NCBI GenBank assembly: GCA_019022495.1 | Contig: JAFEKR010000024.1 | Span: 372,001 to 436,000, forward strand | Direction of reading: 5' to 3' | DNA from: Epichloe hybrida | Lineage: Eukaryota > Ascomycota > Sordariomycetes > Hypocreales > Clavicipitaceae | Length of the DNA: 64,000 bases | Shown: positions 31,619 through 43,368 of the stretch, piece after piece | Layout of the letters: every line of letters begins with the position of its first letter | Numbering within the stretch: position 1 is the stretch's first letter | Notes under the pieces: generated by a model | The model's database searches: none | Told to the model about the DNA's origin: nothing | The model's input: only the letters and a program-made list of their open reading frames with translations | Program-made: the position numbers and the translations under genes

Positions 31619-33838
31619 TCATGAAGAGTCCTCGGCCATCCTCACAATCTCGCACAGACTTCGCAGAAAGAGCATGTCAGCATCCTCTGTCTCCATGTCC
31701 ACCATTCGTTCTTCTCCCGTGCCGTTCTCGGCCATTAACTTGGCTGTGGCCACCAGTCTCGAAACACATCGCAAGAGGCCACTCTGGATAACTCGCAGAG
31801 CGTTGTCTTGGGCCGTTGGAGCAGTGCCACGTTGAGTGACCATACCCTCCCTGGTCCAGTCGGCAAGTGGAGAGCCCAGTCGCTTAGAGAATCTGCCCAT
31901 ACTGGCTGCCATGTCGCCACCAGCCGAGAGCCCAAGCAGAGATGCCGCCTTCTTCGGAATGTCATCTTGCGGCTGCGAGTCTCGCGTGTTCATGGTATTT
32001 GGGCGGTTGTGTCCAGAGAGAGGCATGGGACTTCTGACCACAAGAGCGGAGATGTAATTGTACGCCACAATGTGCGCGTACAGCGCATCGCATATGTAGT
32101 CGGAGCAACACCCAAACACGTTCTTGAGGGACATCCAGGGCTTCGGCGTGTCCGCGTCTGCTGAAGAAAGTGGCGACACGCTGTGGCCGTGGCGAGAACT
32201 AGGCGGTCTCGGAGGGGTCTTGGGTTCTGACAACTGTGGTCCACGCTTATACGTGACGACTTTGCGCCATAGAGACTTTCGTGCTGAATGTGGCAACGAT
32301 GTTTCCCCAGTCATGATACTGAGGGAGTCCAAGGAAGGTTGCCGAACCTTCTTAGCGTAGCTTCTGATTGTTTCCACCGTTAAGCTCGATGTCAGAAGCA
32401 TCGTTTCAGGAAAACATGCGACTGATACTCGCAAGGTCTCGACAGCATCTGGCGGCAATGGCACTACTCTTGCGTTATCTTCGGTTTGTGATGCCCAAGG
32501 ATATGGCTGAAGGCTGCTGTTTAACCAAGACTGTACGCTCCGCAGAGGCTGTGGTGGACTTGGTGGTCGAACAAACACAGGATTTTCCTTGTTCGCCTGC
32601 TTCTTCAAAGGCGAGTACATGGCTTCACCGTCTGATTCGAGAAAGTCATCGCTGACTGGTGACAGTTCACGTACCAGACTAGGCTCAAGAGCCATGTTTC
32701 GTGCGTGAGCAGTGGAAAAGGCATTGAGTGCGGTGTTTATACGGAGAGATTGTGTACGTTCCGTTTTTTGTGAGCGGCGATGATGTCGAGCGCCGGACGT
32801 TTGTGACGAGCCGCCCCTAGCGGAGACCATGTTCAGTTGGGGCTGTGCCGCGGCAAAGCTGCTAGACCTCAATGGAAGATCCAGTGACACCCCTACAGAT
32901 TGTTTTCTTCGAGGTGTCATTATGGGAGAACATTCGCCGACGGAATGAGATTTGCGGTGCAGAGCCCGTGATGGTTTAGTCCAAATACTGGACATATCAG
33001 CCCGAGGGGCTGTCGCCACGACTGGTGATCCCAGCTCAGAGCTAGGTGGCGATGGTGGCCTTGGAGAGAGGGATCCAGCGTTGCAGTCGTCGAGGGTTGC
33101 ATTATCTTGCTCTTCTCCATCAGAATCCATATCAATCCAACTGCATTGATAGGGGCCTTCTGGTGGCGGAGAGCTTTTACGCGTGCAGCCAAGCGATCCC
33201 ACTGATGTGGCCGTTGTGACTATGGAGCCACGATGTCGAAACGACGGTGGCTCTGCTTCTTCAGAACTGTCATGACTCATGGTAGATGCAGATTCGGAAT
33301 GATGGTCCAACATTGCGTTGTCTTCTTGATCCATAAAGGAAACCATGGACTCTCGCTCTTCAATAGCCCCGAGGATCTGAACACGGGCTGATGCTGCGAG
33401 GTATGGCGAACACAAGGACATTCTGCTGGCGCGAGCTCGACCTTTTTCATCCGAGGATAAGCGAGGACTTGGAGCGCCAGCAGTCGTATCTCTTGACGTG
33501 AATAGGTCTGCGGACATCTCTAGATCTCGTGCCAGAAGCTCGGGCAAATAGTCGTCTAGGCGATCCACCACACTATCCACCACACTGTCGTCTGCCACCA
33601 CAGACTGGTTACTGCTCCAGGAACTTGACAAGGATGGTGAAAGTGCCAGTGGCATGAGACCCTTCATGCTGGATACTGACCGTCTCCTCCTGGCTAATGT
33701 GGCTGCTGACGATGACCTTGCCGTTGATGATGGTGATTCACTGCGAGTCGATAGTGATTTTGGATATTCGATCCTTGCTGGTGTGGTCTTGAGGCTGTCC
33801 AGGATCATGGACGTTGTTTCGGTGCTTGATAGGGGCAT
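31619..33838 (-). CDS. Conserved fungal Ser-rich protein of unknown function
   Basis: Single-exon frame of 739 aa. The first ~450 residues are low-complexity, Ser/Pro/acidic-rich and probably disordered, with many SP sites suggesting phosphorylation. The C-terminal third is more ordered: PPDAVETLRVSVACFPETML, then SLKNVFGCCSDYICDALYAH followed by IVAYNYISALV. A helical end follows (NALRVIQSGLLRCVSRLVATA then MLFLRSLCEIVRMAEDSS). I recall similar C-termini in uncharacterised ascomycete proteins, but no function. The start is the first ATG after an in-frame stop (TGA eight codons upstream). No signal peptide or membrane segment. Codon use is normal for the island. Confidence 0.8.
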   Translation of the reverse strand: MPLSSTETTSMILDSLKTTPARIEYPKSLSTRSESPSSTARSSSAATLARRRRSVSSMKGLMPLALSPSLSSSWSSNQSVVADDSVVDSVVDRLDDYLPELLARDLEMSADLFTSRDTTAGAPSPRLSSDEKGRARASRMSLCSPYLAASARVQILGAIEERESMVSFMDQEDNAMLDHHSESASTMSHDSSEEAEPPSFRHRGSIVTTATSVGSLGCTRKSSPPPEGPYQCSWIDMDSDGEEQDNATLDDCNAGSLSPRPPSPPSSELGSPVVATAPRADMSSIWTKPSRALHRKSHSVGECSPIMTPRRKQSVGVSLDLPLRSSSFAAAQPQLNMVSARGGSSQTSGARHHRRSQKTERTQSLRINTALNAFSTAHARNMALEPSLVRELSPVSDDFLESDGEAMYSPLKKQANKENPVFVRPPSPPQPLRSVQSWLNSSLQPYPWASQTEDNARVVPLPPDAVETLRVSVACFPETMLLTSSLTVETIRSYAKKVRQPSLDSLSIMTGETSLPHSARKSLWRKVVTYKRGPQLSEPKTPPRPPSSRHGHSVSPLSSADADTPKPWMSLKNVFGCCSDYICDALYAHIVAYNYISALVVRSPMPLSGHNRPNTMNTRDSQPQDDIPKKAASLLGLSAGGDMAASMGRFSKRLGSPLADWTREGMVTQRGTAPTAQDNALRVIQSGLLRCVSRLVATAKLMAENGTGEERMVDMETEDADMLFLRSLCEIVRMAEDSS

Positions 33839-36176
33839 CGAGGAAGCAACGCCTGCGTATCAGCCCAGGCTACTGATGATGTGGGAGACGTTGTATTGTT
33901 ATATCAATCAATGAAGCCGGATAATGATGGCCAGGAATGGCAGTTGAGACAGATACAAGGAAAACCAAGGATGAATTATACCCGAAGTTGCCCTGCCTCC
34001 AGCACGGATATGAATGTCGCAGAAAAGGGTCTCTTGCGCAGGAGAGCGAGACAAGGTCACCACGGTACGATTCCATGACGAGGGGCTCTGGAAGCATTAT
34101 AGTAGTGTCCGGGATGCCGCAAAGCAGGGCAAAAGACGCTTGGGTAAGACGTTGATGATGGCTTGAGCTAAGGGACGCGAATAAGCAAAACTGCGACAGT
34201 GCGCAAAAGCAAAGTGACAGCTCCATCCCACGAGAAATGGCGTTAGGCTCCCTTGGCTCATGCGATTGACAATCTCTAGGGATGCTGGCGTCGACTACAG
34301 TACCTTTGCAGAAAGAAAACCCTTTGCTTTTCTGCTCATGACTAACAAGGTTACTTTGTTCTTGCGAATCGAAGCATTCCGGTACATCCAACCACTGTGT
34401 CCCGCATGTTGTGCAATTCGGGGGTGTGATGGGATGACAGTTTGTCCGTCTCATGGTAAATTCCAAAGCGAACACGCTGGGATTTTCTCCGGCTGACACG
34501 AAAGGAAAGCCTCAGCCAAGTTCAGCAATCGTGACTAGGCTCAGTGAGCACTGGCGTTTTCTCATGTGCGACACGAAAACGTGGTAGGTGTTGAAATAGA
34601 CTGAGAAGACATGAACTTGCTGGCTATACCGGCTAATTTAGTCAAGTGTCGTGGTGCCCACCCACTTCCTCCTCTGTACCGTTGAATCAAGCTTCTCTCG
34701 AACGACGACATCTCTTGACGATAGTACCAGGGTTGCCATGTGGCACCTACAGCCCAGTTACTATTAATTGAAGCTATCGATGTAAAGGATGAAATCGTGG
34801 CTTTCAATGAGACTGCTCCCTCCACAGTCAAGAGAGACAGAGTGTTTTGCCGTAGTTTGAGCTGAGAATGTCATTGTATCGAATCGAGGGCGTTGCATCT
34901 ATTCTTGGTACCCTAGTGGGTTCATCTGGCAGATGTGTATCGGAGATAGTGCCACATCGACTCGAGTAAACGGCAAAGCGTGGCAAAGAGCTCAGGGTCG
35001 ACCCTAATAATGGCCTGTGATGATGAATCAGATGCAGGGCGAGAGGTGGGAGCCCAAGACACGCAAGGGAGCAGCCAGGCCCGTTCTCGATTTGGAAGAA
35101 AAAGCAAGCGTGGAGCTGGTGGTTGGTGGCGGGTGTGACAGGCAACGAAGCTTTAGGAACCACGAAGTACGGACTATTCCGTAATAACTGGCAGTATTCA
35201 CCTAGTCAGGTGGGGCGGGGCACGAGTACTCCGTACATACGGACTAGACAAGACCGAACGAAGACAGACTCGGTGCGAAGGAGCTTCTTGTTTGTTGCGG
35301 AGCCTGCGGTGGCAGAAGAAACAACCGCAAGCCATCTCAATGCTTTTGGCATTCCAGATTCACGAAGGCAAAAGGCGATGGACAATGGAGAGCGTCCGGT
35401 CCAGTCTCATGGTCTACAATGCAGGATGGCAAGCAGCAGTGGATGGGGTTGGAAGGAGAATCCGGGGCCGCACCTGCCGCAAGTTGAACTGTCTGGTGCG
35501 ATGCTGTTCTCCCTCCAAGTTTGAGTGAGGTTGGCTCTTCAAGGCAGCCCCCGCGAAGAGAGCACTGGAGCTCATTTGGCTCGGCTCATCTCATTCACAT
35601 TGCTTCAAGCTTCTAGCGATAAATTCACCACATGCCCGGCCATTCGGCGTGAGCAGAGGTGATTTTCGCAACCGGCACATGAAGACGTTTTCCGGTAACG
35701 AAATAAAATAACAAAAGGATCGAAGGGACAAACGATGAGAAGGAATGGCAAGGGGGATGTGTCACTACATGTAAAGTCTGCCAGCACTTGGGCTGGCGAT
35801 CAAGTTCATGATAGCTCATATGTGGGGCTCGCCATGCGCATGGGATTAGTTTCAAATTTCTTCCTTTTGCCCTTTTGCGTGGCTTGCCCAACAAGGCAAA
35901 AAGTGCAGAAGAGCAAAGCAATTGCACAATTATCGCGCCTACGGCTTTCTTTGAGCTGCTCACACTCTTTTAGATCTGACGAAAGGCTCTTGTATCCAAT
36001 TAATTGTTTTGTTTTGTTCTGTTTTGTCTCATCTTTTTTTTTTTTCCTGTCCCTTTCCTGCTGACCTGAACCTCCTGGTCGAAGACTACTGCAGACTCTG
36101 CAGCAGTCACCGTCCAAACGTTTGACCACGAGGTTGTCCGACAAAAACAAATTCCTCGGCACTTGCTTTACTCGAG
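33839..36176. other. Divergent intergenic region (2.3 kb)
   Basis: Lies between the 5' ends of the Ser-rich protein gene (minus) and the Ipi3 gene (plus), so it holds both promoters. The open frames present (for example 33870-34499 minus) show no family and no coding-like composition. A T13 run with GTTTTGTTTTGTTCTG precedes the Ipi3 leader (36000-36050). Confidence 0.55.
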
Positions 36177-37572
36177 ATGCTCTCAGAGCAGGTATTCTCC
36201 TCCATATGCGGTCCGCCGATCGCCGCCAACACGGCAGTATCCAAAGACGTCGGCATATACGGCCATTCCTTGACTCCTTCATGGGCGGTCAAGTCGACGT
36301 TCAAGAAGAGCTCCGTGCCACCTCATTGCCTGGCCATCAGCGATACCCACATCTTTGCTGCTCAAGACCAGAAAGCCCATGTGCATGTTTATTCCCGCCT
36401 GCGTGGCAATCAGGAGGCACTCGTTGCTTTTCCGGAACGCATTCGCAGCCTCGCCCTCGCTGGCGACGTCCTCATCTTGGGCACATCAGAGGGGCGCCTA
36501 ATACTCTGGGAGGTACGTGACGGTACATCTACTCTACTGCAAATGCATTAGAAGGAACGTTGCTCTCTCCAATGCATCTAATTTAGCAAAACAGATTTGC
36601 ACCGGCAGACAAGTCACCACACCACCTTGTCATGTGCAAGCCGTCACCTGTTTGGCAACGACTCCCTATCACCTCTTGTCGGCATCTGAAGATTCCAACA
36701 TTCATGTCTGGTCTTTAGCTCGCCTTCTAGAATTTGGCGCTGATGCGGGACAAGAGCCTGATTTGACACTGTCCAATCATCGAGGTGCCATCACTGATCT
36801 TCTTGCTGGTCCAAGTACCAATCCTGAGACGAGCCTCTGCGTATCGGCTAGCACGGACAAGACCTGTATCTTGTGGAACTATCACTCAGGACAAGTGTTG
36901 CGAACGCTCCTTTTCCCATCAGCCCCCTTGCGCGCCGCACTTGACGCCTCGTCCCGGGCCCTCTTTGTCTGTGCCGAGGACGGTGGCCTCTATCTCGTCG
37001 AGCTATTTGGGGACAAGCCCCTTATTGGGTCTCGGAGTGCTGAGCTTGCCTCAATTGTCGTTCAGGCTAATGCTCCGTTGGGGGTGGCTGATGGAGAAGA
37101 TGGCCATGCAACATGTTTGTCAGTCAGCTACGATGGCACTTACATCTTGACTGGCCATACAAAGGGTAAGATTCAACGCTGGAATCTTCTTGATAACTCA
37201 CACCCGACAGAGCTTGCAAACCTCAATGCCTCTGTTACGAACATTGTTGCGGTTCCTCTATTATCATCCGACAAAAGGTGCAAGACTGTCAACGTGGTGA
37301 AGCCGAATCATAACCAACGACAATATTCCATCACTACTCAGCTAGAAGGAGACGTGTATGGCCCAACAAAGTTCAGTCACGGTGCTGAATCGATAGGATT
37401 GCCTGTCGATACTCTGGAGAATGCTATCATGTCCTTTACCACTTCTCAACCCGACCTCAGCGAGGATTCTGATTTGCGGAAAGAGAACGAGGAGCTGAGT
37501 GCGATTATCGAGGAGCAAAAAGAACTTCAGAAGGCTACAATGCAGTATCGTGAAGCCGAGAAGAAGTCATGA
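36177..37572 (+). CDS. IPI3: Ipi3-like WD40 protein, Rix1 complex (pre-rRNA processing)
   Basis: Two exons, 36177-36512 and 36595-37572, 437 aa. Ipi3 with Rix1/Ipi1 acts in the nucleoplasm on 60S pre-ribosomes (ITS2 processing) and has been linked to replication licensing in yeast. WD40 blades are visible: VLILGTSEGRLILWE, HLLSASEDSNIHVWSL, LCVSASTDKTCILWNY, YILTGHTKGKIQRWNL. The start MLSEQVFSSICGPPIAANT resembles the Ipi3 N-terminus, and the C-terminus is a charged coiled coil (ENEELSAIIEEQKELQKATM). The 82-nt intron (GTACGT, CTAAT branch, ACAG) splits a WD blade (LILWE-ICTGRQ). Length agrees with the family. Confidence 0.88.
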
Positions 37573-38130
37573 AAAGCCCATGTTGAGCAGAACTCTCCAA
37601 GAAACATCATTCGAGCGGGTTCTATGCTAGGTAGGCATCTGATTTTTACATGGGAGAGTCTATCAGAGCGGATAGGGTGAGATTCGAAATAAGAGTAGCG
37701 GGACGTCCCCGACAAATCTTACTCGAGCTATTCAACACCGCGTCGCACAAATTACACAACACCGCACCGCACCGCGATTGAGTAGCATGATTGGAATATC
37801 CATGCCTCCGAGAAATAATCACAAATGGAGACACTAAATAAGGCAACATGAGGTGAACACAGCTCAGCGAATATGCACATATGTTTCAAGCATAATCAGC
37901 ATGTAGGCCTCTCGGGTTCCTTGAGCAGGTCACTCATTAGTGGCAAGAATGTCCAATCGAGTCGAACCTGATTCCATCGAGTGAATTTCTGGTGGACATG
38001 GGACATAAAACCTCTACAACATGCTGTAATTGACCCAAGTCATTGTTTGGCTCGAATAGATGTCTTTGTGGTGGGTGGAGCGCGGCGTGGCGACGACGAA
38101 AGCGACGGCAGGTGTGGGTTGTCGGGGGGT
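37573..38130. other. 3' flank of IPI3 up to the repeat block
   Basis: GC-balanced, no gene recognised; contains CCGCACCGCACCGC near 37760. Ends at the TA target site of the MITE. Confidence 0.5.
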
Positions 38131-38132
38131 TA

Positions 38133-38614
38133 CAGTAAATCTCGGCTGCAACAAAGTTGATCTCGTATCCAGGGTGGGGCCTTGTGACAGGCAGAATAGC
38201 ATATGCTAGGCATATGCTAACGTACAGTATAAATTATATAATAGGGTAGCATATGCCTAGCATATGCCTCGCATATGCAAAGTTATAGCACTATATTATA
38301 GGGCATATACTACCTATAGCCCCTATAACTAGCAAATTAATTAACGATTGACGAATTGATTGACGAATTGATTGACGAATTGATTGACGAATTGATTGAC
38401 GAATTAATTGATGATTTGATTGACAAATCGATTAACAAATTGATTAATGATTTAATAATTTGACGATTTGATGATTTAACGAACTTCGCACTAATACACT
38501 GTGGTCTTTAGCATATGCTAAGCATATGCTAAGATTCTTTACCGCCTGCCTAATCTAGACTCAGAGGCTCCACCCTGGATACGAGATCAACTTTATTGCA
38601 GCCGAGATTTACTG
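38133..38614. mobile_element. 482-bp TA-flanked MITE with GCATATGC palindromes
   Basis: Left end CAGTAAATCTCGGCTGCAA is repeated inverted at the right end; the match runs about 50 bp with two mismatches. TA flanks both sides (38131-38132, 38615-38616), as in Tc1/mariner-pogo insertions. GCATATGC occurs seven times, five near the left end (38199-38278) and two near the right (38511-38529). The centre holds a 12-bp tandem array. No coding capacity. Confidence 0.85.
38346..38475. repeat. 12-bp tandem repeat (GATTGACGAATT) inside the MITE
   Basis: Five perfect units at 38346-38405, then decayed units up to about 38475. Confidence 0.9.
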
Positions 38615-38616
38615 TA

Positions 38617-38661
38617 TGCCCGGTTGTCGGTGATTATCGGGGTCGGACAATTCTAGGGTTA
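38617..38661. other. Short spacer between two TIR-bearing elements
   Basis: 45 bp of GC-balanced DNA, ending with the TA before a second copy of the same TIR. Confidence 0.6.
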
Positions 38662-41600
38662 CAGTAAATCTCGGCTGTAACAAAGTTAATCTCGTATCTA
38701 GGGTGAAGCCTTACGACCTGAATTAGGCAGGCGGTGAGAAAACATAGCATATACCTCGCATATACTATGCATATACTAAGCCCTATAGTACATTAGTACA
38801 AGAACATATTTGCGGAGTAGTATATACCCTATATATACTACTTTCCATAGTGTATTAGTGTAAAGGCACTTATAACGTAGTATATATAATATATATATAG
38901 TAGTAAAGTAAGGGAATTATAGTAACTATATTACTAAAAAATTTTATATACTAATAAAATAATAAAAGAGCAGTCTATAATAAGAATAATATAATTACTA
39001 TAAATATAGGAAATATATATACTATATATAACTATACTTTTAGTAATTTATTATAGGTATTTAGCTTAGAAGAAGTAGTAAACTACTAAGTAAGTAAGTA
39101 AAATATAATATAGCGTATATATATTATATATACTAATCACCTATAGTGTAGTATATGCTTTATATATATAATAGTAATATAAGGGAATTATTATACTTAT
39201 ACTACTTAAAAAAGTGGTATTTAATAGAGGAAATATAATTAGCGTAAATAGAGGGGATATATATATAATATATAATTATACTTTAGTAATTTATTATAAG
39301 TATTTACTAGAAAAAGAAGTAAACTACTAAGTAATTAGAAAGATAATATATTACATATAGTTTGCATAGGCCTAGCATATACTAACTATATATAAAGTTT
39401 TCTTTACATAAAGAAGTCTTTTTACTATAAGTCTAATAACACTTAAAACATATTATAACCTTATAATTACTATATCCTTTATATCTTTTATTAAAAATAT
39501 ATTATAAACTTATAATTACTATATCCTTTATATCTTTTATTATTATACTAACTTAAGCATAATCATAGGCTATCCTAACTATACCTAATATTATTTAGCG
39601 CTAGGGAAGTAATACTAATAAGGTATATACTTTGTTTATATATATTATATATACTTAGTATATTACTAAATATTTTATAGGATAATCCTAAAGAACTAAA
39701 GTTAATTTATGATTTTTTTAATATACCTTAGGTAAGTATATTTTATAAATATAACGTAATATATACTTACTCTATAGAGTCTATAATTAATGCTACTAGA
39801 ATTATAATTATAAAGAGTAGTAGAAGTATAATTAATATGTAGTATATTATTAATTACCTTACCCTACCTAGCTACCCTAAGGCTTACATAGATAGTATCC
39901 TTTATATAATCCTAGCACTTAATTATAATATTAAGATTATAGGTAAGAATAATATAAAGAAAATTATTTAAAAGTAAGCAAGTATTATAAGTATATATAT
40001 TTATTTATTATTCCTAACTTAAGCTAAGCATATACTAGATCTAATTCTATCTTACTTACTCTAGGAAGATAAATAAGACTACCCCGAAGCTACTATTAGT
40101 ATATAATATATATTTAACGTCTATATATTAGTTTACTAATTTACCTAGGAGCTATTTCCTAATAACATAATAAGAGAGCTAATTTTAGCGTATAACTTAT
40201 ATATATATAGGGATTAAGATTTGCCCTAACATTAAACTAACGCTTATTAAGTATAGTAAGTAGTAAAATAAGGAATTTAATCTAAAGCTTATTAGTAATA
40301 TAAGAACTACATATACTAGCTATCTAAAAACTACAGATATTAATAATAAACTAAAGAAAAAGACAGAGAGGTAAGTTATATATAGTTACTATATATATTA
40401 CCTACTAATAACCTATAATAGTGCTTATACTACTTATCTCTTAATTTAGGAGGGGCTAGACTATCCGCCATGTTAGCTAGTTACAAATAGTAATAAGGAT
40501 TAGGGGCTGATTTATTACAAAGACTAGCAAATAGCTTAGATTAGTTATTAAGATGTAAGTAATTAGCTTTATATATAAGGCTTCTATACTTATCTTATAT
40601 AGGAGTTCTTTATTAGGTGCCCCTAAGGCCTTAATAATAGATTACACACGAAATATTAAGTTAATAAGCATTCTTTAGATATTATATATCTTGAACATAT
40701 AGTGATGTATAGTACTAGTCCCCCTAAGATAAGTAATAAATAGCGCTACTTATTTTAGGATATTTCCTAGTTAAAGTAAAAGCAATATAGTCTGTATATA
40801 TACCACATATATAGTAGCTATATACTAATAAAATATAGTCTTTTATTACACACACTAAGCAAACCTTAGGAGCCATAAATGCAAGGTTAAATACGACTTT
40901 TTTATTCCTTTTAATATTAAAAGTTCCCTTTTCTTATACTTACTATACGTAAAACATATGCTTACATACCCCTACCTCTAAAAAGTATTCTATAGGACAT
41001 TAAAGAGGCATTATCTTTAGCTATTAAACAATATTATAATCTTTTATTATTAATAACTCATATATATATAACTACTATATAATATCTAGCTTATATTTTT
41101 AACTAATTATTATATAGGGAGGTTATATTTAAGTCCTATACTTTCCTTATTCCTATAATATTATAAGGCGAATTCCCTAAGGCAAATTCATTTAGCCCTT
41201 AATTATAAGGATAAGGTATAAGGCTTAATCCTTTAATCCTAGCTTCTATAATACCTAGCAGGGTTATAGCTTATAGGTAAGTTTATACTAAGAGTATATT
41301 TGCTATATGCTAACCAGATATAAGCATAAAGCGTAAATAGCACTTTAATTAACTTTAGGACCTAGATAAACAGTGGATTCGTAAGATATATATATAGGGA
41401 CTAAATGATTACTTTATTATTTTATACCTATAGGAATAGGTAAAAGCTTTTATAAAAGTATAATACCTTTAAATTAACCTCTTCTTCTAGTAAATTAAGG
41501 GAATAGCTAATATTCTTATATATTCCTTATATAATAAGGAGAAGTTAAGTATATATATACTATTCCTTTTAATGTATAAAGCTAATATATCTTAGTGTAA

Positions 41601-43105
41601 GAAATATATATATATGTTATTATAACTTAGTTAATAGCAAAAAGCTATAAAGAGGTATATATAAATAATAGAGTCTATATATATGCGTGTTATAACTAAT
41701 CTATTATAGATCTTTTCTGCTCTATTTAAGTAGTTAAGTACGATTAGTAGGTGTGCTATTAGATAGCACTATATAGAATATATAAACACTAATATAATAA
41801 GTGTAATCTAAGCTATTACCTGTGATATAGATACTAAGTAAGCAAGAGGTATATATAAGTTTTACAAATACTATATATATACTAATAATAAATAGGTCTT
41901 AGAGACTACTTACACAAGTAGTATTTAAATTTTACTTAGTAGGAATATTTAGAGCATCTATTAATCTTCTACTATGTTTATATTAAGCGCAATTAGCGGA
42001 AGTCTAACTAAGATATACCTAATAAGAAATTTATTATGCCTCTTCTTAATACATTATCTTAAGAGGAATATAAGGAGCATATTATATGCTTATGTGATAT
42101 ATATCTAAACTATGAGAAGTGGTTTAATACTAAGCTTACCCCTTAGATAATAGCTAGACTAGTGCTAGCTATATCTAAAGTAAAACCTAAATAGAGGATA
42201 TATATAGTAAAGAACACTAATATAGAGGAAAGTGGTTATTAGGAAGATTATATATCTACTAGAATATAAGTATTTCTTTTAGTAGTAATTCTTAAGTATA
42301 ACTCTAATACTCCTTCTATAAAGCATATACTAATAATATACTAGTCTTAAGAGAGCGATAGTTAAGAAATACCTAAAGGCGTAAATTAGGGCTAATAAGG
42401 GTGTTAATCCTACCTAGAGAGATTATTCTTATAAGAGTTATATAAGTAATACACTTATTAGGAAGGAGAAAACTCACTAAAGATAAGCTCTAAGAAGGGA
42501 AGAAGATACTAGTTTTCCTTAGAATCCTTAGAACCCCTATAATTCGCTTACACCTAGTAGAAATAGATTTACTATATATCCCCTAAGTACCCTACCTACT
42601 GCGTAATATATGTAATAAAGCTTAAGCCCTTTCCTAACGCCAATTCCTATTTAACTTCCACTTTTACACTAAGAATAAGAGTAACTTAAATAATATAAGC
42701 CTTATATAGAAGACAATAGGGAAGTAAACAATAAGAGTAATAGTAATATTATTTTTATTAGCTCTTGCCTGCGCATACTAATAGTCTCCTGCCTATACAT
42801 GCTTATAGTTAAGGAGGAGGAGAATAAAATAGTAAGTTTATATTAGTCTCATATTAATATTATATACTAACTCTTTTTAGGCTTACTTTAACTTTACCTT
42901 AGACTTCCCCTCTAACATAAGCAATAACAATGCTTAATCCCATAAGTAATAAAAATTAGCTACGTATAGTAGTAATATAGGAAGCTTAACTAATAAAGCT
43001 ATATAATATATACAAAAAGAGAAAATAAAGCTTGAAAATAACTTAAGGCTTAATAAGGCAGAGATTAGAGCTATTATTATAAAGGAATGTAATAAACTAT
43101 ATAAG
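38662..43105. mobile_element. Decayed large element sharing the MITE's terminal repeat (left part)
   Basis: Begins with CAGTAAATCTCGGCTG, the same terminal sequence as the 482-bp MITE (with RIP-type changes), preceded by TA. ATATGC-type palindromes follow, in decayed form (38735-38775). From about 40200 to 43105 the + strand has coding-like frames broken mostly by TAG/TAA (for instance the piece CAIRQHYIEYINTNIISVI near 41760), but I recognise no transposase family. Copia X is inserted at 43110 and the element seems to resume at 54687. Its right terminal repeat was not found. Confidence 0.5.
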
Positions 43106-43110
43106 GTATG

Positions 43111-43368
43111 TGTTGGATGCACCAAGGTCCTGCGCAGGTAATAAATCCCGTATAAATTCGAAGTTAATAATAGATAGTTAGCTAGCTAGGAAAGAGAGAG
43201 AAGAGAGGGAAAGTCTAGATGCTAGAAAAGTAGGCGAAATCCGTATATAGGGCATAAAAGGGGGTGGCGAATTAATGCAGCTAATCACATCGCGTGTATT
43301 GCGCTAGACCTATAATTAGTCTAGTCTTTAGCCATGATTAAACTAATAAAAATCTAAAGGAATTAACA
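43111..43368 (-). repeat. Copia X 3' LTR (258 bp)
   Basis: Shared with 54424-54681 and 56381-56638; carries the AGAGAGAGAAGAGAGGGAAAG purine-rich stretch. The intact-looking left terminus is TGTTGGATGCACC. Confidence 0.92.

Noticed and set aside
33870..34499. 209-codon minus frame upstream of the Ser-rich protein gene
   Set aside because: No recognisable domain, rare-codon mix, located in the divergent promoter region; could be part of a 5' UTR.
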